Below, piece by piece: positions 43,466 through 54,620 of a DNA stretch of 64,000 bases. The translations under genes and the position numbers were made by a program. This stretch comes from Dama dama (lineage: Eukaryota > Chordata > Mammalia > Artiodactyla > Cervidae): positions 12,667,501-12,731,500 of the forward strand of contig NC_083701.1 in the NCBI RefSeq assembly GCF_033118175.1, given 5' to 3'. The notes beneath the pieces were generated by a model. That model had not been told where the DNA came from and did no database searches. It saw only the letters and a list, made by a program, of their open reading frames with translations. Positions within the stretch are counted from its first letter, which is position 1, and every line of letters begins with the position of its first letter.

Positions 43466-44777
43466 AGTTCAGTTCAGCTCAGTCATGTCCGACTCTTTGC
43501 GACCCCATGAATCGCAGCACGCCAGGCGTCCCTGTCCATCACCAACTCCCGGAGTTTACTCAAACTCATGTCCATCGAGTTGGTGATGCCATCCAGCCAT
43601 CTCATCCTCTGTCGTCCCCTTCTCCTCCTGTCCCCAATCCCTCCCAGCATCAGGGTCTTTTCCAATGAGTCAGCTCTTCGCATGAGGTGGCCAAAGTATT
43701 GGAGTTTCAGCTTCAGCATCAGTCCTTTCAATGAACACCCAGGACAGAACTCCTTTAGGATGGACTGGTTGAATCTCCTTGCAGTCCAAGGGACTCTCAA
43801 GAGTCTTCTCTAACACCACAGTTCAAAAGCATCAATTCTTCAGCACTCAGCTTTCTTCACAGTCCAACTCTCACATCCATACATGACCACTGGAAAAACC
43901 ATAGCCTTGACTAGATGGACCTTTGTTGGCAAAGTAATGTCTCTGCTTTTTAATATACTGTCTAGGTTGGTCATAACTTTCCTTCCAAGGAGTAACTGTC
44001 TTTTAGTTTCATGGCTACAATCACCATCTGCAGTGATTTTGGAGCCCCCCAAAAATAGTCTGACACTGTTTCCACACTTTCCCCATCTATTTGCCATGAA
44101 GTGATGGGACCAGATGCCATGATCTTAGTTTTCTGAATGTTGAGCTTTAAGCCAACTTTTTCACTCTCCTCTTTCACTTTCATCAAGAGGCTTTTTAGTT
44201 CCTCTTCACTTTCTGCCATAAGGGTAGTGTCATCTGCGTATCTGAGGTTATTGATATTTCTCCCAGCAATCTTGATTCCAGCTTGTGCTTCTTCTAGCCC
44301 AGCATTTCTCATGATGTACTCTGCATATAAGTTAAATAAGCAGGGTGACAATATATAGCCTTGACGCACTCCTTTTCCTATTTGGAACCAGTCTGTTGTT
44401 CCATGTCCAGTTCTAACTGCTGCTTCCTGACCTGCATACCGGTTTCTCAAGAGGCAGGTCAGGTGGTCTGGTATGCCCATGTCTTTCAGAATTTTCCACA
44501 GGTTATTGTGGTCCACACAGTTGAAGGCTTTGGCATAGTCAATAAAGCAGAAATAGATGTTTTTCTGGAACTCTCTTGCTTTTTTGATGATCCAGCAGAT
44601 GTTGGCAATTTGATCGCTGGTTCCTCTGCCTTTTCTAAAACCAGCTTGAACATATGGAAGTTCACGGTTCACATATTGCTGAGGCCTGGCTTGGAGAATT
44701 CTGAGCATTACTTTGCTAGTGTGTGAGATGTGCAATTGTGCGGTGGTTTGAGCATTCTTTGGGATTGCCTTTCTTTG
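43466..44777 (-). mobile_element. BovB LINE, 3' 1.3 kb, best-preserved RT
   Basis: A minus-strand 5'-truncated BovB with near-duplicate flanks tatgcattc (43457) and tatacattc (44778). It covers most of the RT domain and the full C-terminus. It is closer to intact than the 14.26-kb copy. Coding is broken by one frameshift near 44050 and by two stops of TGA that correspond to CGA in the family (CpG decay), at 43840-43842 and 43483-43485. The second lies only a few codons before the native end. Confidence 0.95.
43971..44735 (-). pseudogene. BovB reverse transcriptase fragment, 254 codons open
   Basis: The longest uninterrupted RT reading in the window. Motif A reads FIDYAKAFN, with the conserved Asp of 'FIDYAKAF' present and the following family Asp changed to Asn. 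Motif-B block GVRQGYILSPCLFN and motif C YADD (residue ~166, genomic 44229-44240) are intact. The endonuclease and the first part of RT are missing upstream because of 5' truncation. A base loss near 44050 diverts the frame to a stop at 43971. The first Met is an internal residue, not a true start. Confidence 0.9.
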
Positions 44778-44786
44778 TATACATTC

Positions 44787-45010
44787 CCATGTGTCAAATA
44801 GATTGCTAGTGGGAAGCTGCCGTATAACACAGGGAGCCCAACCTGGCCCTCTGACAACCTAGAGGGGTAGAAGGTGGGGTGGTAGGGAGGCTCCAAGAGG
44901 AGGGGAGATTATACACATATACACGCAAACGCACAGTTACGACTGATTTACATTGTTGTACAGCAGAAACCAACACAACGTTGTAAAGCAATTACCCTCC
45001 AATTAATTAA
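44787..45010 (+). mobile_element. L1 LINE 3' UTR end
   Basis: attgctagtgggaagctgcc, gtataacacagggagcccaa, cctagaggggtagaaggtgg and aacgttgtaaagcaattacc follow the young L1 3' end, which closes in an AT-rich tail at about 45010. It directly abuts the BovB insertion at 44777. Confidence 0.88.
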
Positions 45011-45019
45011 AAAATTAAT

Positions 45020-45420
45020 TTTTAAAATTTAAAAATCAATGCAAAAGAAATTAACCTTGTCTCTCCTCTTCAGAAGTATTCAGTAACTTCCCATTGTTTA
45101 GGGGACAGGGAAATAAAGAGTCTGAACTTGACACAATCTAAGCCTCCCTGGGCCCTCCAGCCTGATATCTGCTTATGCTTTTTTCTCCTGATGAATAAGC
45201 CACCTCTTGATACCTTAAATGATCCTTTGCATCCACACAGCACCTTGTCCCAGGATGTTCTTCCTTCTTTCTTCCCTTATTAACTCCAATCCATGCTCAG
45301 ACATCAGAGTTTGAGTTCTCCTGGGACGCTCTCCTTGGACCCCTCAGTTTAGACTGCGTTTTTGTGTGCTTTGTTTAGCTTTTTGTTTCAAACGTCTATT
45401 GTAGCACCGAGAAACAACAG
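45020..45420 (+). repeat. L2 LINE 3' remnant
   Basis: ctaagcctccctgggccctc, atctgcttatgctttt, gcatccacacagcaccttgt and tctcctgggacgctctcctt fit the coding-to-UTR end of L2 in order, heavily diverged. Confidence 0.5.
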
Positions 45421-45742
45421 ACAGTATGCTATAATTCTGTTTCAGAAGAAGTCATCAAGGGAAAATGTGGCTTCAATTGTTTCATTAACATAATTTTCCC
45501 CAAGAACAGGGCAAAATTTAAAGATAAAAAGTCAATGAGTTGGCATGGATTTTCCTTTTAAGTAACATTTCTTTACATTTCCTGATTTATCAAAGAAAAA
45601 GAGGCCTAGAGAAATTACCTGAAGACCTGATTGTAAAACCTAAGTACTTTTTCACTCTTTTGATTGTCTGAAGTGTTTACAGTCCATATGACTCATATAA
45701 CATGGGCAAATTGGTCAGGTATTTTTTTCCAGTATATATTTC
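45421..45742. other. Single-copy non-coding stretch
   Basis: Nothing recognised. Confidence 0.4.
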
Positions 45743-45895
45743 CTTTTTTGACAACTTTGTGAGACATAATTCACATACTATAAGATTTACTCATTTAAAG
45801 TGTACAGTTTAATGGTTTTTAGCATATTTACAGAGTTGTGCAACCATTACCACAATCTAATTTTTAATATTTTCATTGCTCCAAAAAGAAAGTTT
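45743..45895 (-). mobile_element. L1M 3' UTR remnant
   Basis: gacataattcacatactata, tttaaagtgtacagtttaat and gagttgtgcaaccattacca are hallmark antisense segments of an old L1M 3' end. A related copy lies at 50304. Confidence 0.8.
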
Positions 45896-46100
45896 GTAGG
45901 CTATGTTTTTTTTAAAATATATTTTCTTGCACAACCATGCATGTTTCCTACAGAGCACTGATCTCATTTGTAAATGCACATTTACTGATGTTATTAATCA
46001 GTCAGTATCTATTTCTTACATTAGAACTTAAGCAATAGATGAGAGATTGTTTCCAGGTCAAATTTTTGTCACTAATGCTCAGCAGAGTATTTAGTGTACA
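45896..46100. other. Single-copy spacer
   Basis: Nothing recognised. Confidence 0.4.
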
Positions 46101-46470
46101 GTTGTTGCTGTTCAGTCGCTAAGTCATCTCCACCTCTTGATGACCCCTTGGACTGCAGCATGCCAGACTCCTCTGTCCTTCACTATTTCCCGGAGTTTGC
46201 TCAAATTCAAGTCCATTGAGTCAGTGATGCTATCTAACCATCTCATCCTCTGTCACCCCCTTCTCCTGTTGCCTTCAATCTTTATCATCATCAGGGTCTT
46301 TTCCAATGAGTCAGCTTTTTGCAACGGGTGACCAAAGTATTGGAACTTCAACTTTAGCATCAGTCGTTCCAGTGAATATTCAGAGTTGATTTCTTTTAAT
46401 ATTGACTGGTTTGATCTCCTTGCAGTCCAGAGGACTGTCAAGAGTCTTCCCTAGCACTACAATTTGAAGA
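46101..46470 (-). mobile_element. BovB LINE 3' end, diverged
   Basis: A minus-strand fragment from gttgctgttcagtcgctaag to the region around gagtcttccctagcacta. It is more diverged than the copies at 11069 and 43466. Confidence 0.92.
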
Positions 46471-46639
46471 CATATGATAGAAGCTTGATAATAAATGTTT
46501 AAAAAATATATATCTGTGAACTTTACCACTATCTTCTGCCAAAGAGGGATCAAAAAGCATTTATAATAAGGATGCTTTGAGAATCAAATAATGTAATGCA
46601 TGTGAGAACACCTAGTAAACTGACCTTTCATGTGCATGG

Positions 46640-46845
46640 GTGCTTGCCCAGTCACTTCAGTCGTGTTCAACTCTTTGTGACCCTGTGGACTATAGCCTGC
46701 TAGGCTCCTCTGTCAACGGGATTCTCCAGGCAAGAATGGAGTGGGTTGGCATGCCCTTCTCCAGGGGATCTTCCCAATCTGGGCATTGAACCTGTGTTTC
46801 CTGTGTCTCCCGCATCGCAGGCAGACTGTTTACCATGGAGCCACC
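46640..46845 (-). mobile_element. Bov-tA SINE
   Basis: A minus-strand copy gtgcttgcccagtcacttca ... taccatggagccacct. The last bases of the head (gggaagccc) are missing. Confidence 0.9.
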
Positions 46846-47369
46846 TTAGCTATTCCTTTGTATCTATTTTTAATTCAGAGAAAAACTTAGGTTAGAAATA
46901 CAAAGATTTGGGAGCATGAAAGCAAGTAATATAATGCTACCCAATCTCTCTCCCATTTCCCAAGGATAGAGGATAATTATGTTTACTAGAATCCTTTTTG
47001 GTCCTATGACTACTTTGGGCCAAAGAGACCTGACAAAAGAAATACACACCACTTCCAAACCTAGTTCTTAAAATTTTCTCAAGATAATCAACTCATGCTT
47101 TCTACTTGCCCACATGACAAAATAAAAGGACTCAGAGATGAGGGTCACGTGAAGGAATCGTGGATCCTTCTCTTTGAGGAAAACCTAGGAAAAGCCACCC
47201 AATCTGCAGCATGTGCTGGTCTGAGCAAGAATTCAACATGTTTGCAAGCAAAGTCACTGCAATTTTAGGATCGTTGGTTATGTAACTTCATACAAAAGTC
47301 AGTACTTTCCGGTCAGGGGCTGCCTTAACATAAAGTTTAGAAACAACTGGCAGTAGTTAACACAAGATG
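46846..47369. other. Single-copy non-coding stretch
   Basis: Nothing recognised. Confidence 0.4.
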
Positions 47370-47597
47370 GGGCTTCCCAGGTGGCTCTAGTCGTAAAGAA
47401 CCCACCTACCAATGCAGGAGATGTAAGAGATGCGGGTTGGAACCCTGGGTTGGAAAGATGCCCTGGAGGAAGGCATGGCCACCAACTCTAGTATTCTTGC
47501 CTGGAGGATCCCACGGACATAGGAGCCTGGCAGGCTACATTCCATAGGGTTGCAAAGAGTCAGATAGGACTGAAGGCGACTTAGCATGCACGCACAA
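47370..47597 (+). mobile_element. Bov-tA SINE, long-head variant
   Basis: A plus-strand copy (gggcttcccaggtggctcta ... ggcgacttagcatgcacgca). A cacaaga motif on either side may be a short target-site duplication. Confidence 0.92.
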
Positions 47598-47709
47598 GCA
47601 CAAGACACAGGCATCAAGGAAGCTGACACAGAAGGCTGGAGGGATAGCACTTCAGATGACACAGTCCAAATTGCAAAGAATTTGGCTTAATTCTTGCCTG
47701 TGTTTACTT

Positions 47710-47832
47710 GAGAAGGGAAATGGCAACCCTCTTGCCTGGGAAATTCCACGAACAGAGGAGCCTGGCAGGCTATATAGTACATGGGGTCGCAGAGAGTTGA
47801 ACACAACTATGAGTGTGCACACACGCACGCAC
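47710..47832 (+). mobile_element. Bov-tA SINE, body only
   Basis: gagaagggaaatggcaaccc to gaacacaactatgagtgtgc, with a (cacg)n-like tail. The whole tRNA head is missing (5' truncation). Confidence 0.85.
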
Positions 47833-48288
47833 ATTTGAAGTACAGAGCACATGTTTAGTCAACCCTCAGCTCTAACAGAGAAGCTTGGAAAGTAGAACCT
47901 TAGGAGTGTCTATCGGCTACCAATGGCCGCCTTTGGCAAGATATTGTTAAGATACGAACTCACAGGAGAATTAAATACTTTGCAGGAAGAAACAATAGGG
48001 AATAGAGAAAAATCCAGAAATTTAGAGTTGAAAAAGTTAAGATCCTAGACTCCCAAAACTAATACAGAAGATTTTTAAATACTTTGAAATGCAAAGTCTC
48101 AGAAAAACTCTTCAGTTGAAAAACTCTTCAGGATGAAGTGACTGGAGGCAATGATCAATCCTGGTTCAAGCAACCTGATTGAAAATGAGAAAGTCAATAT
48201 AGTGTCTGAAAATGATTCTTAAATATAAGTGTGTGTTAAGGTAAGAATCTTGAGTTTTAACGTCTTTTAAGGCATTAAATGCCAGGGT
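47833..48288. other. Single-copy non-coding stretch
   Basis: Contains a local repetition ctcttcagttgaaaaactct at about 48107-48131. Nothing else recognised. Confidence 0.45.
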
Positions 48289-48305
48289 AAGAGTTAATTT
48301 TTTAA

Positions 48306-48526
48306 AATATAATTTTGTCTGTTTATTTTTGGCTGTGCTGGGTCTTCCTTGCCGCTCAGGCTGTTCTCTAGTTGTGGGCTTGGGCTTCTCATTGTGGCGG
48401 CTTCTCTTGTGAAGCACAAACTCCAGGGCATGTGGGCTTCAGTGGGATCTTCCCAGACCAGGGATCCAATCTGTGTCACCCACATTGGCAAGCAGATTCT
48501 TTACCACTAAGCTACCAGTGAAACCC
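48306..48526 (-). mobile_element. CHR-type SINE (cetacean/ruminant)
   Basis: Antisense CHR SINE: tttggctgtgctgggtcttc, gggcttctcattgtggcggc, gggcatgtgggcttcagtgg, gggatcttcccagaccaggg and attctttaccactaagctac. An imperfect ~17-bp target duplication (48289-48305 and 48527-48544, starting aagagt) fits an insertion older than the Bov-tA copies. Confidence 0.88.
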
Positions 48527-48544
48527 AAGAGTCAACATTTTTAA

Positions 48545-49012
48545 TCTGTACATTCCCAAACAGGATCTCTTGACGACCACTGAAATGTACTTTCGTGTGA
48601 CTGTATTCATAGCTGAATGCAGGCTTCTCAGGGTCTTTAATACACTAAGGAATATTATTCACCCCAAATCTGTCACCAGCCCCCAGCTATCTACCACTAC
48701 TCCTACCCTGCACTCTCACAGGCTTCTAGGCTCACGGTTTTGTTTTGTTTTTTTTTTTAGACAAGGAAAATACTCTTTTCCAAGTATATATACATTTCCA
48801 AAACCTCATATATACTAAGCATTCCTTAAAAAAACAGCATGGAAAACAACTTTATTGGCTGTAAAGTTGTTTTGATTGCCTCCAACAAAAGAAGGAAGAT
48901 AAAATCAAATGGGTCTGGGAAGTGTTAAAAAGAAAAAAGCCTGACATTCATCTTGCTGTCTTCTTCTCTCAGTGCTGCATCTTTTTTATCGGCGGAGGCT
49001 TTGAGGCGTGCT
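48545..49012. other. Single-copy stretch with a T-run
   Basis: T-rich stretch near 48740-48760. No gene recognised. Confidence 0.4.
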
Positions 49013-49023
49013 CTAAGGGGCAA

Positions 49024-49242
49024 GGACTTCCCAGGTGGGGCTAGTGGTAAAGATCCTGTCGCCAATGCAGGAGATGTAAGAGACAAGGGTTCAATCCCCA
49101 GGTTGGGAAAATCCCCTGGAGGAGGAAATGGCAACCCACTCCAGGATTCTTGCCTGGAGAATCCCGTGGACCCAGGAGCCTGGAGGGCTACAGCTCAAAG
49201 GGTCACAAAGAGTCAGACACGACTAAAGCAACTCACACAATA
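49024..49242 (+). mobile_element. Bov-tA SINE with perfect target-site duplication
   Basis: A full-length plus-strand copy (gacttcccaggtggggctag ... agcaactcacacaata). Perfect ctaaggggcaa copies lie at 49013-49023 and 49243-49253. Confidence 0.95.
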
Positions 49243-49253
49243 CTAAGGGGCAA

Positions 49254-50064
49254 ACCCTGCCTCTTCCTTGAACTGCAGTACTTTCCAGTTATGGTGGTGA
49301 TCAGAAACAACAAATAAAAGCTTCCCAACCTCCAGCTAAGTAGCGATACCCTTAAGACACAAGTGGAATAAGAACTGCACAGCTAGGCATCCTGTGTCAT
49401 CACATGTATTCCCAAATGTTACAAATTTTAAAACAAAAACAGGTGTTCAAAATTATCACTTTTGCTCAAAATCCAGGAAACAGGAGACAGGCTTTTAAGA
49501 ATCAATTGCTTGAAGTGGGGAGAAAGAGCAGATTAAAATTTTATGCTATAATTTTACAATTGACCATTAGTGTCACAGAGGGTATAGTACAAAGTTATTT
49601 TCCAACCATTGGAAAAAAGATGTGTCTTGAAAGAGAGGGTATTTTTAGCTTCGTGAGTGATCCTACAGTTTTATATAGATTTTGTTTCACTTTCTTCCAA
49701 CTGTGAATGTGATTGTGTTCATGTGCTTGGGAAATCTGCATATAACGTGCGCTATTTGTATGTTAGCCAAATCACTAGAATTCAAGTTCAAACTGCTCAC
49801 TGAAATGGGACTGAAGCCCATTGAGATAAATATACTTGTCTTTCATTTCTTAAGGCCCCAATTCAGGTGAATCTCTTTTCTTCTTGAACTTGCCCATCTG
49901 GCAAATTTGCCAAGAACTATCAAGTTCTCACTGCTAGGAAGCCAGCAATTGGATGGAGCTTCAAAAATTGTAGTCTGAAGCCCAGGAGCAAAGAGAAGAT
50001 TGTATCATCAATTTTTTTGTTTTTTTTTTTGACTTTGTACTCTATTCCAGGTTGAGTTCTATTT
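49254..50064. other. Single-copy non-coding stretch
   Basis: A 100-codon frame (49404-49706) and a 62-codon frame overlap here without recognisable domains. T-run near 50017. Confidence 0.4.
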
Positions 50065-50079
50065 AAAAAAAAAAGACAC

Positions 50080-50236
50080 TTCATCTAGAAGGGTGGAATT
50101 GAGTGGGGTAAGAGGGAGGTTCAAGAGGGAAGGGATATATATAAACATATAGCTGATTCACGTTCTTGTACAGAAGAAACTAACATAACATTGTAAAGCA
50201 ATTATACTCCAATTAAAAATATAAATTTAAGAAAAG
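50080..50236 (+). mobile_element. Short L1 3' end with 15-bp target-site duplication
   Basis: About 157 bp of L1 3' UTR (gagtggggtaagagggaggt, tacagaagaaactaacataa, ttgtaaagcaattatactcc). It is flanked by A10 plus gacac at 50065-50079 and 50237-50251. The pre-existing A-run is a typical L1 endonuclease target. Confidence 0.88.
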
Positions 50237-50303
50237 AAAAAAAAAAGACACCGCATTTGTGAAAATTTGCAAAATGTCAACATTAGAAAGAGCCTTTATA
50301 TCT

Positions 50304-50560
50304 CCTTTTTTAATACAAATATAATTCACATACTGTAACATTTACACTCTTAATGTGTAATAATCCCTTTCTTTTTAGTATATTCATATAACATTATTAT
50401 TACCCTAAAAAGCAACTCTGTACCCATTACAGCTACTTTTCATTCCCCTCTCCCTCTAGACTCTTGCAAGAATCTACTTTCTATCTATATGAATTGGCCT
50501 TTCTGGATAGTTCATAGAAACTATCATACATTATGTGTCTGGCTTATTTTAGTAGCCTTA
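50304..50560 (-). mobile_element. L1M 3' UTR remnant
   Basis: ataattcacatactgtaaca, then actctgtacccattacagct and agaatctactttctatctat, match the same old antisense L1M tail as 45743, and extend further. Confidence 0.8.
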
Positions 50561-50697
50561 CTCTATGGAGAAGGTAGCAGGTCTGTGCTCAGGAAACAAA
50601 TTGCCCAGATTACATGGATTCTACTGGACATATCCAGAACTCAAAAGTTTTAAGAGTTCTATTTAGCAGAATACTAGCTATGCACTTGTATTAGCTA

Positions 50698-51352
50698 GTA
50701 TGGCACCTGGTCCCATCACTTCATGGCAAATAGAGGGGGAAAAAATGGAAATAGTGACTGACTTTATCTTTTGGGGCTCCAAAAATCACTGCAGATGGTG
50801 ACTGCAGCCATGAAATTAAAAGATGCTTGCTCCTTGGAAGAAAAGTTATGACCAACCTAGACAGCATATTAAAAAGCAGAGACATTATGTTGCCAACCAA
50901 GGTCCCTATAGTCAAAGCTATGGTTTTTCCAGTAGTCATGTCTGGATGTAAGAGTTGGACTATAAAGAAAGCTGAGCATTGAAGAACTGATGCTTTTGAA
51001 CTGTAGTGTTGGAGAAGACTCTTGAGAGTCCCTTGGACAGCAAGGAGATCAAACCAGTCCATCCTAAAGGAAATCAGTCCTGAATATTCATTGGAAGGAG
51101 AGATGCTGAAGCTGAAACTCCAATATTTTGGCCTCCTGATGCAGACTAACTCATTGGAAAAGACCCTGATGCTGGGAAAGATTGAAGGCAGAAGGAGAAG
51201 GGGATGATAGAGGATGAGATGGTTGGATGGCATCACTGACATGATGGACATGAGTTTGAGCAAGCTCCGGGAGCTGGTGATGGACAGGGAAGACTCATGT
51301 GCTGTCCATGGGGTCACAAACAGTTGGACACCACTGAGCGACTGAACTGAAC
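50698..51352 (+). mobile_element. BovB LINE, 3' 0.65 kb
   Basis: A plus-strand 5'-truncated copy that starts after RT motif C (tggcacctggtcccatcact) and ends at cactgagcgactgaactgaa. Coding is broken by stops and indels, e.g. near 50780 and 50985. A gcacttg motif at 50682 and 51355 may be a short target-site duplication. Confidence 0.93.
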
Positions 51353-51597
51353 TAAGCACTTGCCGGGAATTCCAACCTCATTGGAAATGTCACCAAATAT
51401 AATTGTATTCATTATAACTATCTTCTGAGACTACTATACAAGACTGAGAAGAAAAGAAAACAAAAACTTTGGTAAGTTTCATGGTGTGTAAGAGGAGGAA
51501 TTCACTTTATAAGACAGTATAAAATAAACTTTATGGGGTATAAAATGAGGACCTCACTTTACAAGATGTTCAAATCACAAAAGATGGTATCTAAACT

Positions 51598-52792
51598 GCA
51601 AGCTGGTTTTAGAAAAGGCAGAGGAACCAGAGATCAAATTGCTAACATCTGCTGGATCATCGAAATAGCAAGACGGTTCCTGAAAAACCTCTATTTCTGC
51701 TTTATTGACTATGCCAAAGCCTTCAACTGTGTGGATCACGATAAACTGTGGAAAATTCTGAAAAGACGTGGGCATACCAGACCACCTGACCTGCCTCTTG
51801 AGAAACCTATATGCAGGTCAGGAAGCAGCAGTTAGAACTGGACATGGAAAAACAGACTGGTTCCAAATAGGAAAAGGAGTGCGTCAAGGCTATATATTGT
51901 CACCCTGCTTATTTAACTTATATGCAGAGTACATCATGAGAAACGCTGGGCTGGAAGAAGCACAAGCTGGAATCAAGATTGCTGGGAGAAATATCAATAA
52001 CCTCAGATACGCAGATGACACTACCCTTATGGCAGAAAGTGAAGAGGAACTAAAAAGCCTCTTGATGAAAGTGAAAGAGGAGAATGGAAAAGTTGGCTGA
52101 AAGCTCAACATTCAGAAAACTAAGATCATGGCATCTGGTCCCATCACTTCATGGCAAATATATGGGGAAAGTGTGGAAACAGTGTCAGACTTTATTTTTG
52201 GGGGGCTCCAAAATCACTGCAGATGGTGATTGTAGCCATGAAACTAAAAGACAGTTACTCCTTGGAAGGAAAGTTATGACCAACCTAGACAGTATATTAA
52301 AAAGCAGAGACATTACTTTGCCAACAAAGGTCCGTCCAGTCAAGTCTATGGGTTTTCCAGTGGTCATGTATGGATGTGAGAGTTGGACTGTGAAGAAAGC
52401 TGAGTGCTGAAGAATTGATGCTTTTGAACTGTGGTGTTAGAGAAGACTCTTGAGAGTCCCTTGGACTGCAAGGAGATCCAACGAGTCCATCCTAAAGGAG
52501 ATCAGTCCTGGGTGTTCATTGGAAGGACTGATGCTAAAGCTGAAACTCCAATACTTTGGCCACATAATGTGAAGAGTTGACTCATTGGAAAAGATTTTGA
52601 TCCTGGGAGGGATTGGGGACAGGAGGAGAAGGGGACAACAGAAGATGAGATGGCTGGATGGCATCACCAACTCGATGGACATGAGTTTGAGTAAACTCTG
52701 GGAGTTGGTGATGGACAGGGAGGCCTGGCATGCTGCGATTTGCGGGGTCGCAAAGAGTCAGACACGACTGAGCGATTGAACTGAACTGAACT
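51598..52792 (+). mobile_element. BovB LINE, 3' 1.2 kb
   Basis: A second plus-strand copy ~245 bp downstream of the previous one and also reaching the BovB 3' terminus, so it is a separate insertion and not a continuation. RT motif A (FIDYAKAFN), motif-B block GVRQGYILSP and motif C YADD (52008-52019) are present. The frame is broken near 51765 (indel), at the tga at 52098-52100, at a further frameshift near 52195, and at the tga near 52408. Confidence 0.95.
51768..52100 (+). pseudogene. BovB reverse transcriptase fragment, 110 codons
   Basis: An open piece of RT from MGIPDHLTCLLRNLY to the motif-C region, with YADD at residues 81-84. The stop replaces a Leu codon of the family (tta to tga). 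Motif A is in another frame just upstream, so no working RT can be read. Confidence 0.88.
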
Positions 52793-53215
52793 GCTCTATA
52801 AGTATGGATTTGGTGAAGGACAAGATGTTTGTGTTTTCAAGTGGCTATATGAGATTGAGGTTAAATCTCTCCAAATGAATTTTGAAAAAATATGTAACAA
52901 ATGTAGTTTTGAAGGAGAGCCAGAGAATTAACCTATCCAAGCTCTTTGAATTTCCACTCACCTCTCAAAGTTAGGCTTGGCTCCTACACCAAGGCCCCTT
53001 CAGTGATATGTGTAGAATATTGACATATGCCTTGGTGGAAATCCACTTCCTCTGAAATATTTGCCCATGACCTCAAAGTCTGGAACGATCTCACCTTCTT
53101 GTCCCAAAAAATCATTCTACCTCATTTGCATCCTTGCAAGTTTTCTTACTTCTCTCAATTCTCTTTCTCCATCATAGTGAACCTACAATATCCGTTCTAT
53201 TGCAGCCTTCAATTA
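52793..53215. other. Single-copy spacer between two inverted BovB copies
   Basis: 423 bp without recognised repeats. It separates the plus-strand copy ending at 52792 from the minus-strand copy starting at 53216, so both 3' ends point toward each other. Confidence 0.5.
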
Positions 53216-53820
53216 GATTCAGTCTCTCAGTCGTGTCCTACTCCTTGTGACCCCATGCCAGGATTCCATCATCAACTCCCAGAGCTTGCTCAAACTCTTG
53301 TCCATTGAGTTGGTGATGCCATCCAAACATCTCATCCTCTGTCATCCCCTTCTCCTCCTGCCTTCAATCTTTCCCAGCATCAGGGTCTCTTCCAATGAGT
53401 CAGTTCTTCGCATCAGGTGGCCAAAGAATTGGAGTTTCAGCTTCAGCATCACTCCTTCCAATGAATATTTAGGACTGATTTCCTTTAGGATGGACTGGTT
53501 GGATCTTCTTGCTGTCCAAGGGACTCTCAAGAATCTTCTCCAACATCACAGTTCAAAAGTATCAATTCTTTGGCACGCAGCTTTCTTCATATCCACCTCT
53601 CATATCCATATATAACTACTGGAAAAACCATAGCTTTGACTAGACGGACCTTTGTTGGCAAAGTGACGTCTTTGCTTTTTAATATGCTGTCTAGGTTGGG
53701 TGTCATAGCTTTTCTTCCAATGAGCAAGTGTCTTTTAATTTCATGGCTGCAGTCACCATCTGCAGTGATTTTGGAGCCCAAGAAAATAAAGTCTGCTACT
53801 ATTTCCACTGTTAGTCTACC
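53216..53820 (-). mobile_element. BovB LINE, 3' 0.6 kb
   Basis: A minus-strand 5'-truncated copy from gattcagtctctcagtcgtg to about tatttccactgttagtc. It matches the post-RT region of ORF2. Readable minus-strand pieces at 53342-53530 and 53587-53823 are in different frames. Confidence 0.93.
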
Positions 53821-54159
53821 CACTCATATAGTCTGTCTCCCTGAAGTCTTACGGCACCAATTTCATCCTCTACCCCTTGGTTCAGTATCAACCCAGGACC
53901 CAGTTTATACCTTTGCAACTTTGCAGGGGTACTCTGGAATAGATTCCACTTTGTAACTATGATGACTTTCCACCTTTGCAATACCTTCAGGAACTCCAGT
54001 ATTCTCAATCTGCCTTCTTTCATCCAAATTCCAGAGACCTTGAGATCTTAGTGCCCCTAAACAGGCCAAGGTGATTCCTTATAGCACATCATTACTCAGG
54101 GACTATTTGTTAAACTTCCAAGTTCTGTGCTAAACAGCCACAAGAACATAAAAATGGCA
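53821..54159. other. Single-copy non-coding stretch
   Basis: Nothing recognised. Confidence 0.4.
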
Positions 54160-54370
54160 GTATAGTGCAGTGCTTTGGAGGTCAACGTCCAGGATTTGTA
54201 GCCCAGGCCTGACTGTTTAGGAGATGTACGACCTTAGCTAAGAGTCTTAACTTCTCTGGGCTTCAGTTTGTTCATCTTTAAAACAGGCCTATCAGTAGTT
54301 CACACCTTATAAAGCTGTTTGCACGACAAAATGACTTTGTGTATATGAAGTACTTAGGGAAGTACTTGTG
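54160..54370 (+). repeat. MIR SINE remnant
   Basis: acgaccttagctaagagtct, then aacttctctgggcttcagtt and tgttcatctttaaaacaggc, follow MIR very clearly. Confidence 0.8.
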
Positions 54371-54504
54371 AAATAGAAATTGTGTAAAAATAATAACTTT
54401 TGTTTTATTTCCTCTGTATACAAATAGCCCATATGCAACATTTACACAGAAATGCATGAGTATTTTATTTGTTTTCCAGAACATCTTAAATTATCAACTA
54501 GGAG

Positions 54505-54620
54505 AAAAAATACTAGATTGGGAAATGGGAGGTCTAGAATCTAGTTCTTACTCTGCCACTAAATCATTAACTGAATACTGTGAATTTTCTTATGGAGGTT
54601 AAACATTTTCTTACATCTGC
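54505..54620 (+). repeat. Possible MIR SINE remnant
   Basis: gtctagaatctagttcttac, then tctgccactaaatcattaac, resemble the MIR 5' half. Weak. Confidence 0.4.

Noticed and set aside
44787..45010. L1 end at 44.8 kb as part of the BovB next to it
   Set aside because: Orientation and sequence are those of the L1 3' UTR, and the BovB has its own near-duplicate flanks ending at 44777.
50721..51359. 212-codon minus-strand open frame
   Set aside because: Antisense of a plus-strand BovB. BovB antisense stays open because of the sense codon bias, not because it codes.
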